64,000 nucleotides of DNA from Nilaparvata lugens. Its lineage: Eukaryota; Arthropoda; Insecta; Hemiptera; Delphacidae. The notes beneath the pieces are model-generated. The model was not told the DNA's origin. It saw nothing but the letters and a program-made list of their open reading frames with translations, and searched no databases. Shown one piece after another: positions 35,282-46,150 of this stretch (its first letter is position 1; each line of letters starts with the position of its first letter). Position numbers and translations under genes: made by a program. Location: the NCBI RefSeq assembly GCF_014356525.2, contig NC_052507.1, positions 41,228,097-41,292,096 of the forward strand. The letters are read 5' to 3'.

Positions 35282-37303
35282 TGCCATGCTACCAATTTCT
35301 CCTAAATAGGTTGGATAGCATTTCACACCTATTAACCTACAGAAAGTTATCGGCTCCAAAATGGTAGATTCTTGATAAACTATGAATGGATCTATCGCCT
35401 ATGAATGAGAAATCCAGTTTTCAGAGCAAACCAACTTATAATCTTCAGAAGAATTTTGGCAACATACAACACAAATCCATAAAACAATACCTTACACACT
35501 TAAGCATCTTTGAAAATCACCCAAATGTTCTTAACACTCTTCATGGCGTTCACTTGTTGTTGATTTCGAGATTCACGTGATAATTATTTTGATGTTAATG
35601 TCCATGCTGTACCTGTTATTTTAAAATGCTTATAAACTAAAAAGAAAATTTTGATTAGGCTACCAATACAATCTAATACACATGAAAATTATTTCTAAGT
35701 ATATAGGTAATCAATATAAAAATGAAATTTGTTTACATCTTATTATACAGTCAGCAATACATAAATTGTGAAATTTCCTCAAACTCAAAGGAGACATCAA
35801 TTACAAAATTTTAATAAAAAAATTAATTTCATTTCCATTTATTCACTGTTCAAATATTTTATGAAAAGCAAATTATTCAATATTATTAATCATCGTTTGT
35901 TGGATACTATAGTTTATTTCGACTTTTCAATGTTCTAAACACAAACTACATTTCATGACAAAACTTTACTATCAATCATTGAACAAGAAATCATTCAAAA
36001 CATCAATAATATTTTGCTTCAAAGGCAATCAATATTCATAAGTAATCATCTGCATCTATGGCAATCAACATTATTAATCATTATTTTGCATCTATGGCAA
36101 TCAACATTATTAATCATTATTTTGCATCTATGGCAATCAGCATAAGTAATCAACACAAAAAATATTATCTCGTTACTGCCTCTCTAAGTCATAACCTCTG
36201 TTATTCCTTCTTTAGGCAATAATGGGTTTCCATCCCAAAAAACAATCACATACCAGCAAAATTCTAATCAACAAACACCACTAAAAATTCTACATACACT
36301 CCAGCATCCATTTCAAACGATAATCAATCATATCAAAATTTATAGAACAAACAGTTTTAAAATTTATAAAAAGACATCAATTACAAAAACTTTAGTGAAA
36401 TTTCAACCTTTAACTCATTTCAATTAATAATATGACAATACATTTTTATTTAATGAAAACATTATTATTCAAGTTAACTTTCATTTATATTGAACATCTC
36501 ATATATATGGCGACACAATTCATTAATACTTTCAAATTTTGAAGTTTTATTATTATAACAAAAGAATTTTTACATAAGATTAAATTTCAGCATGTTCTAA
36601 ATTGAACCATTTATTTTTTAAATAAATTCAGAATTTGAAGACTGTATAATAAGTACAAACATTTCAATATTACAATACAAAGACGATCAAGATGGATAAT
36701 GGGTAAATAAGTACCCTAAAAAATACAAATAAGAGAAAAAGAAAAATTGAGTAAATAAATTTCCTAAATAATACAAGGAAGAGAAAGATTAATTAGAGCC
36801 TATCCTACATGTCAGTTCTAAACTTTCATAAGGAAGTATATTTAAAAAAATTATACTGAAAATGAGAAAATGGGACATAATTTGCTCTGAAAAACCTAGT
36901 TACCTAATATGATACCTGAAAAAAATAGACATAATTAAAATATGTAATGCATGATGAAAAAATATACCGCAAGCAAACAATTATTTACACTACAATGGAT
37001 AGATTTTAGAAAAGTTGAGTTTTATCAACAATTAAAAGATTAGGAAAATAAGCTACTATTTTAACTTCCAAAATTATTTCAGAAAAAATACAAATTTAAA
37101 TGACTATGGACAAGATTGGTTGAGATATGCATCATAGAAGAAATTTACTGAACATTACACAAAGACAGGAAAGAATCGAAATTTGAAACAATTGAGGGCC
37201 AAGAAAAATAGGCTACAGGAAAGAAAAAAGACACAATTATGGACTCTTACCATACACTGCGTAGCGATTATGCTATTCTGAATCCCGGCATAACACAGGA
37301 TTC

Positions 37304-38107
37304 CTAATCATAACATAGTGCTGTGGAATACCCTTTCATCATGTGATTCACAGTCATCATCTTGTAAGTAAGCAACTTGAAACAACCTTTGAATACTAAC
37401 ACATCAATGGTGACTTTGTGCTTTGTTTTCTTCAAGAACATGATTCTATTCATGGGTTCATTTGTTTCAACAAAGCCATTTTGCTTACAAAAGTCAGTCA
37501 TGTTCACCAGATAATGCTTTGCATACACTTTTTCAATTTTTAGTTGAAAGTTGAATTCATCAACTTGATACAAAGCAATATTCATTTTGTTGACATTGTT
37601 CCTAACCTCTACAGAAACCTGTCTCATGTAAACATTCACTTTATTTACTGTTTTCCTAACTTTCAATTTGGCAATACTACTTTCTTTACTGTTGACTTTC
37701 AATAAAGACAACTCCCTACCTACTACATTACTCAATTCTACTATCTCACTAGGATTTACTTTTTCAATAACAGTAACTAGGCCTACATTATCTGAAACTT
37801 GAAATAATTGATCTGGTATCTTAACACTACTATCATCCTGCTTCAATTTGCTTCCATCTTCATGATTATCTATCAATGTTTCATGTGTATCTTTTAATAG
37901 AAGGTTTATACTAACCTGCTCTAGTCTTATACTAGTACATTCTTGCTTCATATCATCAAACCTAGCACTTTGATCTTGTTTCAAATGATCAATCTTAGCA
38001 TTTTGCTCAACAATCTCAGCATTTTGCTCATCAAACCTAGCATTTTGCTCATCAAACTTTTGTGTTAAGAATGCTATAAGATTCAGATCATTTTTAATGT
38101 TTGCCAT
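37304..38107 (-). CDS. Coiled-coil protein of the LTR element, copy 3 (267 aa, intact)
   Basis: Uninterrupted frame beginning MANIKNDLNLIAFL. Four heptad-like units precede LKQDQSARFDDMKQE, one of them changed to EIVEQNA. The rest aligns with copy 2 with few substitutions and ends MMKGYSTALCYD. Its leader (38108-38273) matches that of copy 1. Family and function unknown; see copy 2. The frame is intact despite the element being truncated, so the copy is either recent or under constraint. Confidence 0.8.
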   Translation of the reverse strand: MANIKNDLNLIAFLTQKFDEQNARFDEQNAEIVEQNAKIDHLKQDQSARFDDMKQECTSIRLEQVSINLLLKDTHETLIDNHEDGSKLKQDDSSVKIPDQLFQVSDNVGLVTVIEKVNPSEIVELSNVVGRELSLLKVNSKESSIAKLKVRKTVNKVNVYMRQVSVEVRNNVNKMNIALYQVDEFNFQLKIEKVYAKHYLVNMTDFCKQNGFVETNEPMNRIMFLKKTKHKVTIDVLVFKGCFKLLTYKMMTVNHMMKGYSTALCYD

Positions 38108-38273
38108 TTTGTAATATACATTGATATCTATTCATTAAAACTTGACCACTCCAGAACTGACCTCCCATTCAGCAGCATATCATTCATAACCTATCGAGAC
38201 ATCAGCCTACTAATAATTTTTTATAACCAGGGATATATTTTGTAGTTTGAGTCCCACACCAGGGCGTACCATT

Positions 38274-39081
38274 TGCCGTGCTACCAATTTCTCCTAAATA
38301 GGTTGGATAGCATTTCACACCTATTAACCTACAGGAAGTTATTGGCTCCAAAATGGTAGATTCTTGATAAACTATGAATGGATCTATCGCCTATGAATGA
38401 GAAATTCAGTTTTCAGAGCAAACCAACTTATAATCTTCAGAAGAATTTTGGCAATATACAACACAAATCCATAAAACAATACATTACACACTTAAACATC
38501 TAACATCATTACAAGCTAAATACTTATCTATTTATATAGTTGAAAAACAATGGCTATAGGCTTGTAGACACACCAAACAATTTTATACAAAATTAGAACA
38601 CCATAAAACTGTTCAAAACTCAATTTAAAACATTAAAAATTCACTTAAAACGAAAAATATTCAGAGAACACAAAACCAGAACACATAGCCAGCCACCATT
38701 TTTTAGAGAGAGAATAACAAGTACAGAGTAAAGCCCCACCTCAAAACCAGTGTTGACGTCATGAACAAGTCACCGATATTAAATTCCAAAAAATTATAAA
38801 TTACAAGTTTAGAATTTACATTTTATATTTGTTCTCAATAAAACTTTATTTTGAAACTGTTATTTTAAATTTATATATCCTCTATATTTTCAATGATCTA
38901 TTTATCTGTTAATTCTGTTAACTCAGTTTCGGTGATACCATGGAATGTGCAACACAATTATTTACGATAAATTCTCAGTTAAAAAGTTGTCCGCATATCG
39001 ATTACTCTGATATTTACTATCAAGTTTTATTAATCTCGAATTGAAGATTCGATTTTAATCGAGAAAAAATGTAATATTACA
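38274..39081 (-). repeat. 5' LTR of copy 3
   Basis: 808 bp in inverted orientation, TGTAATATTACA start at 39081 and GGTAGCACGGCA end at 38274. Confidence 0.88.
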
Positions 39082-40641
39082 ATAGGCCTACACATGACAT
39101 TGATTATTAATTTTTCAGCTAGAACAGTTTTTTGAGACAAAGTGCTAAATAAACGTCTACAGTTTTATCAATGCTGTATTGGCAATATGAATATGCATGC
39201 AGTTAATATGTATTTGAATAAAGGTGTTGGAATTTTCACATATATAAATTATTCTCTTCCATTCTTATTTAATTCATCATCATTATTGGCACTACAGCCC
39301 ATGCAGAGCCTTAGCCTTCACAACCACATCCTTCCACCCCTCTCGACATTCTGCTGTTCTTCTCCATCTTCTTACACCCAGTCTTCGCAAATCCTCCTCC
39401 ACATCGTCAACCCACCGCTTTCTTGGTCTTCCTTGAAATCTTCTTCCTCCGGGTTTGCCTTCCAGCACCATTCTTGGCACCCTCCCTTCCGGCATGCTGC
39501 ACACATGACCAGCCCATCTCAGCCTCATACTTTTCACAACAGATAAAATACTGGTCTCTTCGAACAATCTTCCTAGTTCCTCATTTGTTCTTATCCTCCA
39601 TATTTCATTTTCCTTGATTGCTCCAAAAATTCTTCTTAAAATCTTTCTTTCCCATCTCTGAAGCAGACCTTCTTCTCGTGTAGTCAATGTCCAAGCTTCG
39701 GCCCCATATGTCACTATTGGTCTTAAAACTGTTGTGTAAATTTTTATTTTGCCTTTTTTGACACATTTTTGGACTTCAGGATATTCTGCAGGGCGAAATA
39801 CACCCTATTTCCGGATATTATCCTAGCATCCACTTCTTCCGCTACATTATTCTCTTCCGTTATTAGGGTGCCCAAATACTTGAATGATTTCACTTTCTCA
39901 AATGTTCTATCTGATAACTTTATTACACACAAACGAAAATGCACCTTTAGAAAAAACATAGTTTTGAAACTTCGTTTTTCTGATGCAATGTATACTCATG
40001 ACATGACATGGCCTACACATGACATGGATTATTAATTTTTCAGCTAGAACAGTTTTTTGAGACAAAGTGCTAAATAAACGTCTACAGTTTTATCAATGCT
40101 GTATCGGCAATATGAATACGCATGCAGTTAATATGTATTTGAATAAAGGTGTTGATATTTTTACATATATAAATTATTCTCTCCCATTCTTATTTAATTA
40201 CAAATCCAAAATTATTCGAGCCCTGATAGAATGATTGACTCAGTGTAGTCAGTCGAAAATTTTAATATTGAAATGAGGGGTATTTTGGCAAGCTGAACAA
40301 AAAAATAAGGTCCTATGCACCTTTCGAAAAGGTCCAAACCTTTCGAAACAGCTCAAAACGAGCTCAAAACGATGGCGTTGAGAGATTTCAAAAATATTTT
40401 AGTGGAGAGCCAACTTAATGTTGGTCACGAATACACCGTCTGTAAAGGATAGGAAAATTATGTTTGTTGCATCATCACGTCTGAACTACTAGTAGAGTTA
40501 CTTGAGATGTTGCATATAAATTATTCTTAATTAACCGAGGATTCTTATAGGCCTATTTTGAATTTTTCTAGATTTCATCACGTCAAGTTTTCAGTTTAAG
40601 ATTTAAAATTACCCTAGCGAAGCACGGGTTACCAGCTAGTT
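39082..40641 (+). mobile_element. Helitron-like repeat X, copy 2, right parts
   Basis: 39082-39288 continues the part broken at 35281. After the LINE fragment the same sequence starts again (39926-40200 repeats both 35210-35280 and 39085-39275) and runs to the end gcgaagcacgggttaccagCTAGT at 40641. That end lies only 20 bp from an iduronidase splice donor. Confidence 0.55.
39292..39925 (-). pseudogene. LINE reverse-transcriptase C-terminal fragment, one frameshift
   Basis: The upstream frame reads FEKVKSFKYLGTLITEENN... to SKKAK*. The next frame resumes at YTTVLRPIVTYGAEAWTLT and continues through RLRWAGHVCSMPEGRVPR and RFQGRPRKRWVDDVEEDLRR to the stop at 39292. F-K-Y-L-G and T-Y-G-A-E-A-W are hallmark blocks after the polymerase core of insect non-LTR elements. 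The break lies at or near a run of six T (39754-39759) and looks like a 1-nt indel. The catalytic region is missing. The fragment is embedded between two copies of repeat X. Confidence 0.85.
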
Positions 40642-40661
40642 CATAACAAAATAGAACTTAC

Positions 40662-40787
40662 CTGTCATCATTAGTTGAGGCGAATCTTAGTTTTTGCTCT
40701 CCAAGATATGCCAACATACCCATGACGGAATAGACAGGCTTTTCAAACAACTGACTATGTTTATCCAAGGTATTGTTCATTTGAAAT
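40662..40787 (-). CDS. Idua: Alpha-L-iduronidase, internal exon (second visible)
   Basis: 126-nt exon with a tgttttcag acceptor and a perfect ACAG|GTAAGT donor. It takes the split Arg codon (AG|A) from 42646-42837 and passes AG on to 27873. The frame reads FQMNNTLDKHSQLFEKPVYS then VMGMLAYLGEQKLRFASTND. This is the iduronidase segment after the barrel, where R-F-Q-x-N-N and K-P-V-x-x-x-M-G-x-L-A-x-L are conserved. The enzyme removes iduronic acid from heparan and dermatan sulfate in lysosomes. The 12.8-kb intron that follows is almost entirely transposons. Confidence 0.85.
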
Positions 40788-40971
40788 CTGAAAACATCTT
40801 TTTTTTAAGTTGACAAAACTTGACTAATCGTAATAATACAAAACAAAACATGTTATGATAAAAGTTTAATTGCCAGTATAGTTTTGAATTGATGCATTCT
40901 GTTGCATTGTATGTTTTGCATCGCCTTTCTACTGTATATTTATTTTGTTTATCCTCCCTCAAGTAGCCATC

Positions 40972-41750
40972 ATGCTCTGGTCAACAGAGCAGCGGGCCTT
41001 CTTTTCTAATGATAGATCACTTGTTGTTGCTACGCAACGTGCCTCCTGTGCTCGATTTGAAATTCCTCCTCACAGACTCATTCCTGGCCGTAATTCGATT
41101 CTGGGTTAACTCATTTCGGGAGTGTGGAAGTGTCGCTAAACCCAGAAATGGACTTCCAAGAACCATCAGAACTCCAGAAAATATCGAAAGAGTGAGGCAG
41201 TCAGTTGTGCGTTCTCCCCGGCGTTCGGCTCGCAAACACGCAGCTGATATGGCAATTTCTGACTCCACTGTTCGACGAATTTCCCATGAAGACCTTCAAT
41301 TTCATCCCTATAAATTGGCTGTCACCAATCAAAATGCATGATTTTGTTGCCCGTCAAAATAGATGTGATATGCTGATTGACAACCTGCCTGAAGACGCGG
41401 TCATTTTTTTCAGTGACGAGGCTCATTTCCACATGCGTTTCCTCAATGCTATTTTTTTATGGGGTTATTTGGAATCCCTGGTTTATGTCGATCAAACACG
41501 GACCATAGCACACCTCAAGAACAACATTCGCGACACCATTGCCAACATACCGATTGATAATAATAATAATATTTTCTTGTCAGAAGGCGAAGAAAGCAAG
41601 AGACAACATCAAATATACTGCAACGATTGGATACAAATTTTAAAAATCGACTTCAACAGTATATGCGCAATGGGGGTCGCCATTGATCTGATGCCATTTT
41701 CAAGACTGCATGAAAAAATAGGGATATTTCATTCTAATATAAAATAAAGA
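40972..41750 (+). pseudogene. Mariner-type (DUF4817/Tc1-mariner) transposase relic
   Basis: Begins MLWSTEQRAFF at 40972, with a stop after PGRNSILG. The next frame carries the helix-turn-helix region (RTPENIERVRQSVVRSPRRS, SDSTVRRISHEDLQFHPY). A third carries DNLPEDAVIFFSDEAHFHM with the first catalytic Asp (SDEAHF). It then jumps to FLWGYLESLVYVDQTRTIAH, which lies past the second Asp and third acid. The catalytic middle is therefore deleted and the terminal NGGRH block is in yet another frame. Inactive. It sits in the intron between two iduronidase exons, antisense to them. Confidence 0.85.
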
Positions 41751-42401
41751 TTGAAACAATAACTAAAGTTACTTTTGCTTTTATTGACCTTTCAAATAAG
41801 TAAGTTTCTCTGGGAACTTTGTATTATTGTAATCTTATTGTACTGACTATGTATTTCATGTATTCTCTAGATAAAATAAATCATTGAATCATCAGGTTGA
41901 AAATATGAAATACTCATATGCCAGTCATAACGTATAATGAAAAATATAGGCTAAATCGTAGTATTAATATTATAGATTAATATTAAATGAGAAAGTAGAT
42001 TTGATAAAGTCGTTGAAACAGTTGAAGAAAAGTAGTCTATGAATGTTTTCAAGAATTAGTGGGAAACCTTTTATTTCCAGACATTGTCGTAAAATAAAAG
42101 AAAATATACAGGAAAATAAATTGTTCAAATACAGACTACAGCTTGACAAAATTTAAAAAAATAAAATATTCTCTACTATTCTAGTATTAATTAAATAAAG
42201 CAGACAGAACATGAAATCAACTGAACAGATACAAAAGGAAAGCTAAAATTTATTTTTTCAACTTAAAATTTCATTTTTCAATTATAATAACTAGCTTCAA
42301 GTGGAATATTAAAATAAGAATCACTTCTCAATATTTCATCATTTGCTGATAAAGCATAAGTTTTTTATATTAATTTCCATACATGTTCAACAATATAGAG
42401 T
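41751..42401. other. Intronic AT-rich sequence
   Basis: Nothing recognised. Confidence 0.5.
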
Positions 42402-42549
42402 CGGTTGCACAAAAGCTGGTTAAATTTTAATTGTGGTTAAGTCCACGAGAACCAATCAGAGAAGCCGTCTTTTCAAAAAAGCCTTTTCTGAATGGTCCTC
42501 CTGGAATTAATCACGGTTAAAATTTAACCGGCTTTTGTGCAACCGGGCC
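42402..42549. mobile_element. MITE, GGTTGCACAAA family, copy 3
   Basis: Near-palindromic: tcggttgcacaaaagctggt and ccggcttttgtgcaaccggg at the ends, gagaaccaatcagaga inverted around a short centre. Confidence 0.85.
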
Positions 42550-42645
42550 ATAGAATTGCTAAAAATGTCTCCAAAACAAAGATCGTGTTGGAATTCAGTA
42601 CCCTGAGCTACAATACGTCGATACGTACATAATGCAATGCCTTAC

Positions 42646-42837
42646 CTGGCAAACAAGGTTCTCTGAGTGAAGAAGTGCGGATAGTAGCTGAGAAATGCAT
42701 TGTCATTGCTCAGTATCATAAAGTGATCGTTGAGTCGATCAATAAATCCGGCTAGAACCATTGCAACCGCGGCCGCGTACCTCACATCAGCTCTCCACAA
42801 CTCATCGCGCCACCATCCCGTCAAGATATCAGCCTCT
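42646..42837 (-). CDS. Idua: Alpha-L-iduronidase, internal exon (first visible, at the nucleophile)
   Basis: Donor GCCAG|GTAAGG at 42646/42645. The acceptor is CAG|AGAGG (exon start 42837), or AG two bases on (42835). The frame reads EADILTGWWRDELWRADVRY then AAAVAMVLAGFIDRL..., SNDNAFLSYYPHFFTQRTLF. These are strongly diagnostic of glycoside hydrolase family 39 alpha-L-iduronidase. In the characterised enzymes the Glu just before A-D is the catalytic nucleophile; here the E of EAD sits at the very exon edge. The acid/base Glu (in W-N-E-P) would be in upstream exons, which are not found between here and the receptor gene. Exon order and phase with 40662-40787 are consistent. Confidence 0.88.
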
Positions 42838-43017
42838 CTGCTCAAAATAAAAGTCAAATCTAACATGAATGATTAGTAGTATAACATATTAAATTATTAG
42901 TATCATTCGAGTTGAATAGATTTTTAATATTGTTATGGATGAGGCCTTTAGAAGGATGGCAGGAGGCGAGTGGTTTCTAATAAACAACACAGAGAAGGCA
43001 GGGGGGCTTATGGATTG

Positions 43018-43146
43018 TTCTAGACCATTCACGTGAGTTCATCTTGGTGCAGGGAGACATCGACCAATGAAAGCGCATTCCAGAACCTTCGAATCACTGT
43101 GATTGGTCGGGCGTGTTCGACACCTCCAGATCCTTCTCGATTGTTC
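43018..43146 (+). promoter_or_regulatory. Three TTCnnGAAnnTTC-type heat-shock element candidates
   Basis: 43018-43030 TTCtaGACcaTTC (one mismatch), 43078-43090 TTCcaGAAccTTC (perfect), 43134-43146 TTCtcGATtgTTC (one mismatch). All lie upstream of the TATA box. Confidence 0.6.
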
Positions 43147-43156
43147 TATAGAGCCT

Positions 43157-43163
43157 ATATAAA
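43157..43163 (+). promoter_or_regulatory. TATA box of the solo LTR
   Basis: cctatataaatgg, 11 bp after the last heat-shock-like array. Confidence 0.6.
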
Positions 43164-43513
43164 TGGCGCGTGATGCAATTGGCAATCTGTTAAGAAACTA
43201 CAGTGGAGTGCTCACTTCATCTTATCGTGACAGACTAGTAATAAAGTGATTATAATTATGACAGACTAGTGATAACGTGATAATAGACTTTTGCAGTTGT
43301 TGAAACAGTTATTATTCTAGGTGACAGTTATTTTTAAACAGTTATTTATATTAGATAACATAAGCTTGTGATAATTCTGTGTAATTTATTATGTAGTGAT
43401 CAGTTTATAGTTATTTCCAGTTTACCTCCGTGTGTTATAGTGTTGTAAGTAATAAATCTAATCAGTATAAATCGCCTCAAGTGTTTATTTAGTGTAGAAA
43501 CCCGTAACAATAT

Positions 43514-45429
43514 TATTTGTTGAAATAAGTTCAGACAATCCACTATATCAAATCAAATCAAGTTTTATTCAATGACATCACTCAAATTTCGTTACACAAA
43601 TGATATTACAGATCATTGAATACAATACTGTTTGCTTAAGAAAATTATTGTCTTCAAACAGGAGTGAAATACATTCAGAACTCAACTGAAAATGCTTATG
43701 AATGATAGATGATATACTTTAGATAGATATATTATTGAAAGACTTTCAATTTATGAAATAATTGATAGTTTCAATTGTTGAATATTTCAATTAATACACG
43801 TCATTCCATTTAATACATGTGTGTGTAGAAGAGTTGCAGATAATAGACGTAGCAGATTGATTGTCACTGAACAAACTTGAATAAACAGAACAATATCACA
43901 CAGTTTGTGAATAAATTCTCCATATTTATTTTTTGCTTAGTAGAAAATCTAAAGGAGCCTGAGTGACTAAGTAATGAGGTGTACGAACAGGCCGGTTTTA
44001 AGAATTGTCAAACAATATTTCAAGAATATTAACTTAATTACAATTGCAAATTGCAATATAAGAAAAGTTAATTTAGTGAGCAATGTATTTTTAGTTTTTG
44101 GCATCTACGCCTCTGTCGAGAAATTGAAGCGCTACAAGATCTTGGAAGTATAACTGATCAGTATTATTTACTATTTACAAGATAAATGATGTAGGCTATT
44201 TATTTATTTATTTAACAACAATGACAAATCAACTAAATCATAAAATGATTGGAAACGAAAAAACAGGCTTATAGCCCTTACTATTCCATTCCCGAATTTT
44301 GATTGCATATTAGTCCAAAAGAGGTTAATATTCTTCAGCAGTTTTAAACACATACATTTCGATTCCAAATAATCACATAAGATTTTGAATTTAGAATCGT
44401 GATAGGAAATTACCTATTCGTGAGAAAACAAAATAATGTAACGAAAATAATCAAAGTTTATCCCTAGGTTTTGATTATCAGATTTAATTATAACAAATAA
44501 TCAAGTTAATGTTGCTGTTGCATCTCGCATCATATTCAAATTGTCCGCGCTACAGTTTGCCAACTGCAGCACAATATTTCCCTTTAGGCCAGGCACTGTG
44601 GATTATTATTAGAAGTCATTTTTATTCCTATTATTTTAAACTACATTATCTATCATATTACTATTCAATTTTAGCATTTGATTTTGCATTCGTTAAGCAT
44701 AATAATATTTCAGCTTCCCCTAAAATTTAGATTATTTCTTGTGATTTATAAACCCCGGTTACACAGCACATTTTTATCGTTTCCGTTTGCCACTTTTTCG
44801 TGTCCGTTCCCCACTTTGTTCTTTGTTCTTGTTCGGGAATGTTCCAAAATGTACAGATCTCTTTCAACTTTATTATCTTCAAATTTATCCTACAATGTAT
44901 TCTAAAATTCGTATATCCGAGACAAACTAATTGTGAATAGTTTTTATAGATGTTTGAAATGTCCTGTGAAGTGAAGTTACTAAAACTAATTCAACTTTAA
45001 GTTTATGATGAACGACCATCACCATTTAACTTTTGTGATCAAGGTAACAAAGTAATACTACATCTATTCAAATAAAAATTTGATGAACTTAACTTTTCTC
45101 TGGATCTAAACTGTAGCCCTCTTCTATCAATATTTATTGGGACTTTCCAAATTCTAACCTCTATGATACCGGCAACTTGGACGTATGTATTCACCATGGC
45201 TTAAGCTGATAGCCCACTTCAGCTATAAGCCCATGAACCAGCAATTTGACAAAAATGTACCATCTCGTTCCTGGTGATCAGTCTATACCATCCTCAACTG
45301 TAATATGCAGCATCCTGGACCTCCTTGATGACTACAACTTCCTGAAAATCTGGTAGATCACATCCTGACCTGGCCATGCTTTCTCTCACTCTACTGTCTG
45401 CAATACACCGGAGCTTTGTTTAAAACATA
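43514..45429. other. No gene recognised
   Basis: AT-rich. The last few hundred bases (from about 45080) are richer in unique sequence and may be the upstream part of the BEL LTR; I could not fix its start. No iduronidase exon was recognised. Confidence 0.45.
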
Positions 45430-46150
45430 CAAAGTTTAAACATACCATTGTTTAGAACATACAAAGTTTTCAAATCGTTGCATAACATAACAGGCCTGGC
45501 TCTTATAGCGGCTGTTATTCTTATATGTCTGACAACATCAGCATATCTTTCAACTTATGTTACTTTGATAGTAATCATAACCTAACAGGCTGGCTACAAC
45601 AGCAGCTGTTCCCTATATGTCTGACATCATCAGCATATTTAACTCATTGTTAATGTATCTTATGTTACTTGATAGTAATCATAATCTAACAGGCTGGCTA
45701 CAACAGCAGCTGTTCCCTATATGTCTGACAACATCAGCATATCTTTCAACTTATGTTACTTTGATAGTAATCATAACCTAACAGGCTGGCTACAACAGCA
45801 GCTGTTCCCTACATGTCTGACATCATCAGCATATCTAACTCATTGTAAATGTATCTTATGTTACTTTGATAGTAATCATAACCTAACAGGCTGGCTACAA
45901 CAGCAGCTGTTCCCTATATGTCTGACATCATCAGCATATTTAACTCATTGTAAATGTATCTTATGTTACTTGATAGTAATCACAATGTAACAGGCTGGCT
46001 ACAACAGCAACTGTTCCCTATATGTCTGACATCATCAGCATATCTATTCAATTCTATTGTAGATGAAGTTTATGTTACCTTTAGAGTAATCATAACATAA
46101 CAGGCCTGGCTTATTCAATCAGCGGCTGTTTCCTATATGTCTGAAAATCA
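45430..46150 (+). repeat. About 95-105-bp tandem array in the BEL/Pao LTR
   Basis: Seven variant units built on atgtctgacatcatcagcat ... aacaggctggctacaacagc. A shorter version of the array is at 63281-63590. Confidence 0.9.

Larger units (their letters stand above)
35282..39081 (-). mobile_element. Non-autonomous LTR element with coiled-coil ORF, copy 3
   Basis: Minus-strand copy: the right LTR (38274-39081) is its 5' LTR, and the left LTR (35282-about 35509) keeps only the last 228 bp. A 4-bp duplication ATAG flanks it (35278-35281, 39082-39085). The host repeat X is continuous across the insertion when compared with 26296-26350. A deletion junction near 35509 joins LTR directly to the interior beside the minisatellite, which is lost along with the tandem arrays and polypurine tract. 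Confidence 0.88.
42931..43509 (+). repeat. Solo LTR with TATA box and heat-shock-element-like arrays
   Basis: TGTTATGGAT...CCCGTAACA, 579 bp, flanked by ATAT on both sides (42927-42930, 43510-43513). No internal region adjoins it, so it is probably a recombined solo LTR of an unidentified family. The promoter-like part has two CCAAT-type boxes (about 43062, 43101), a TATATAAA box and an AATAAA (about 43451). The strand is inferred from TATA and poly(A) signal. Confidence 0.75.

Noticed and set aside
38107..39081. Whether the LTR family could be a BEL or Gypsy internal deletion derivative
   Set aside because: Neither LTRs nor the ORF resemble the two BEL elements here, and no pol remnant is visible; kept as an open possibility but not called.
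44085..44150. Minus-strand stretch reading QDLVALQFLDRGVDAKN as a possible exon
   Set aside because: Very short, followed at once by a stop, with no convincing splice acceptor; does not match iduronidase.
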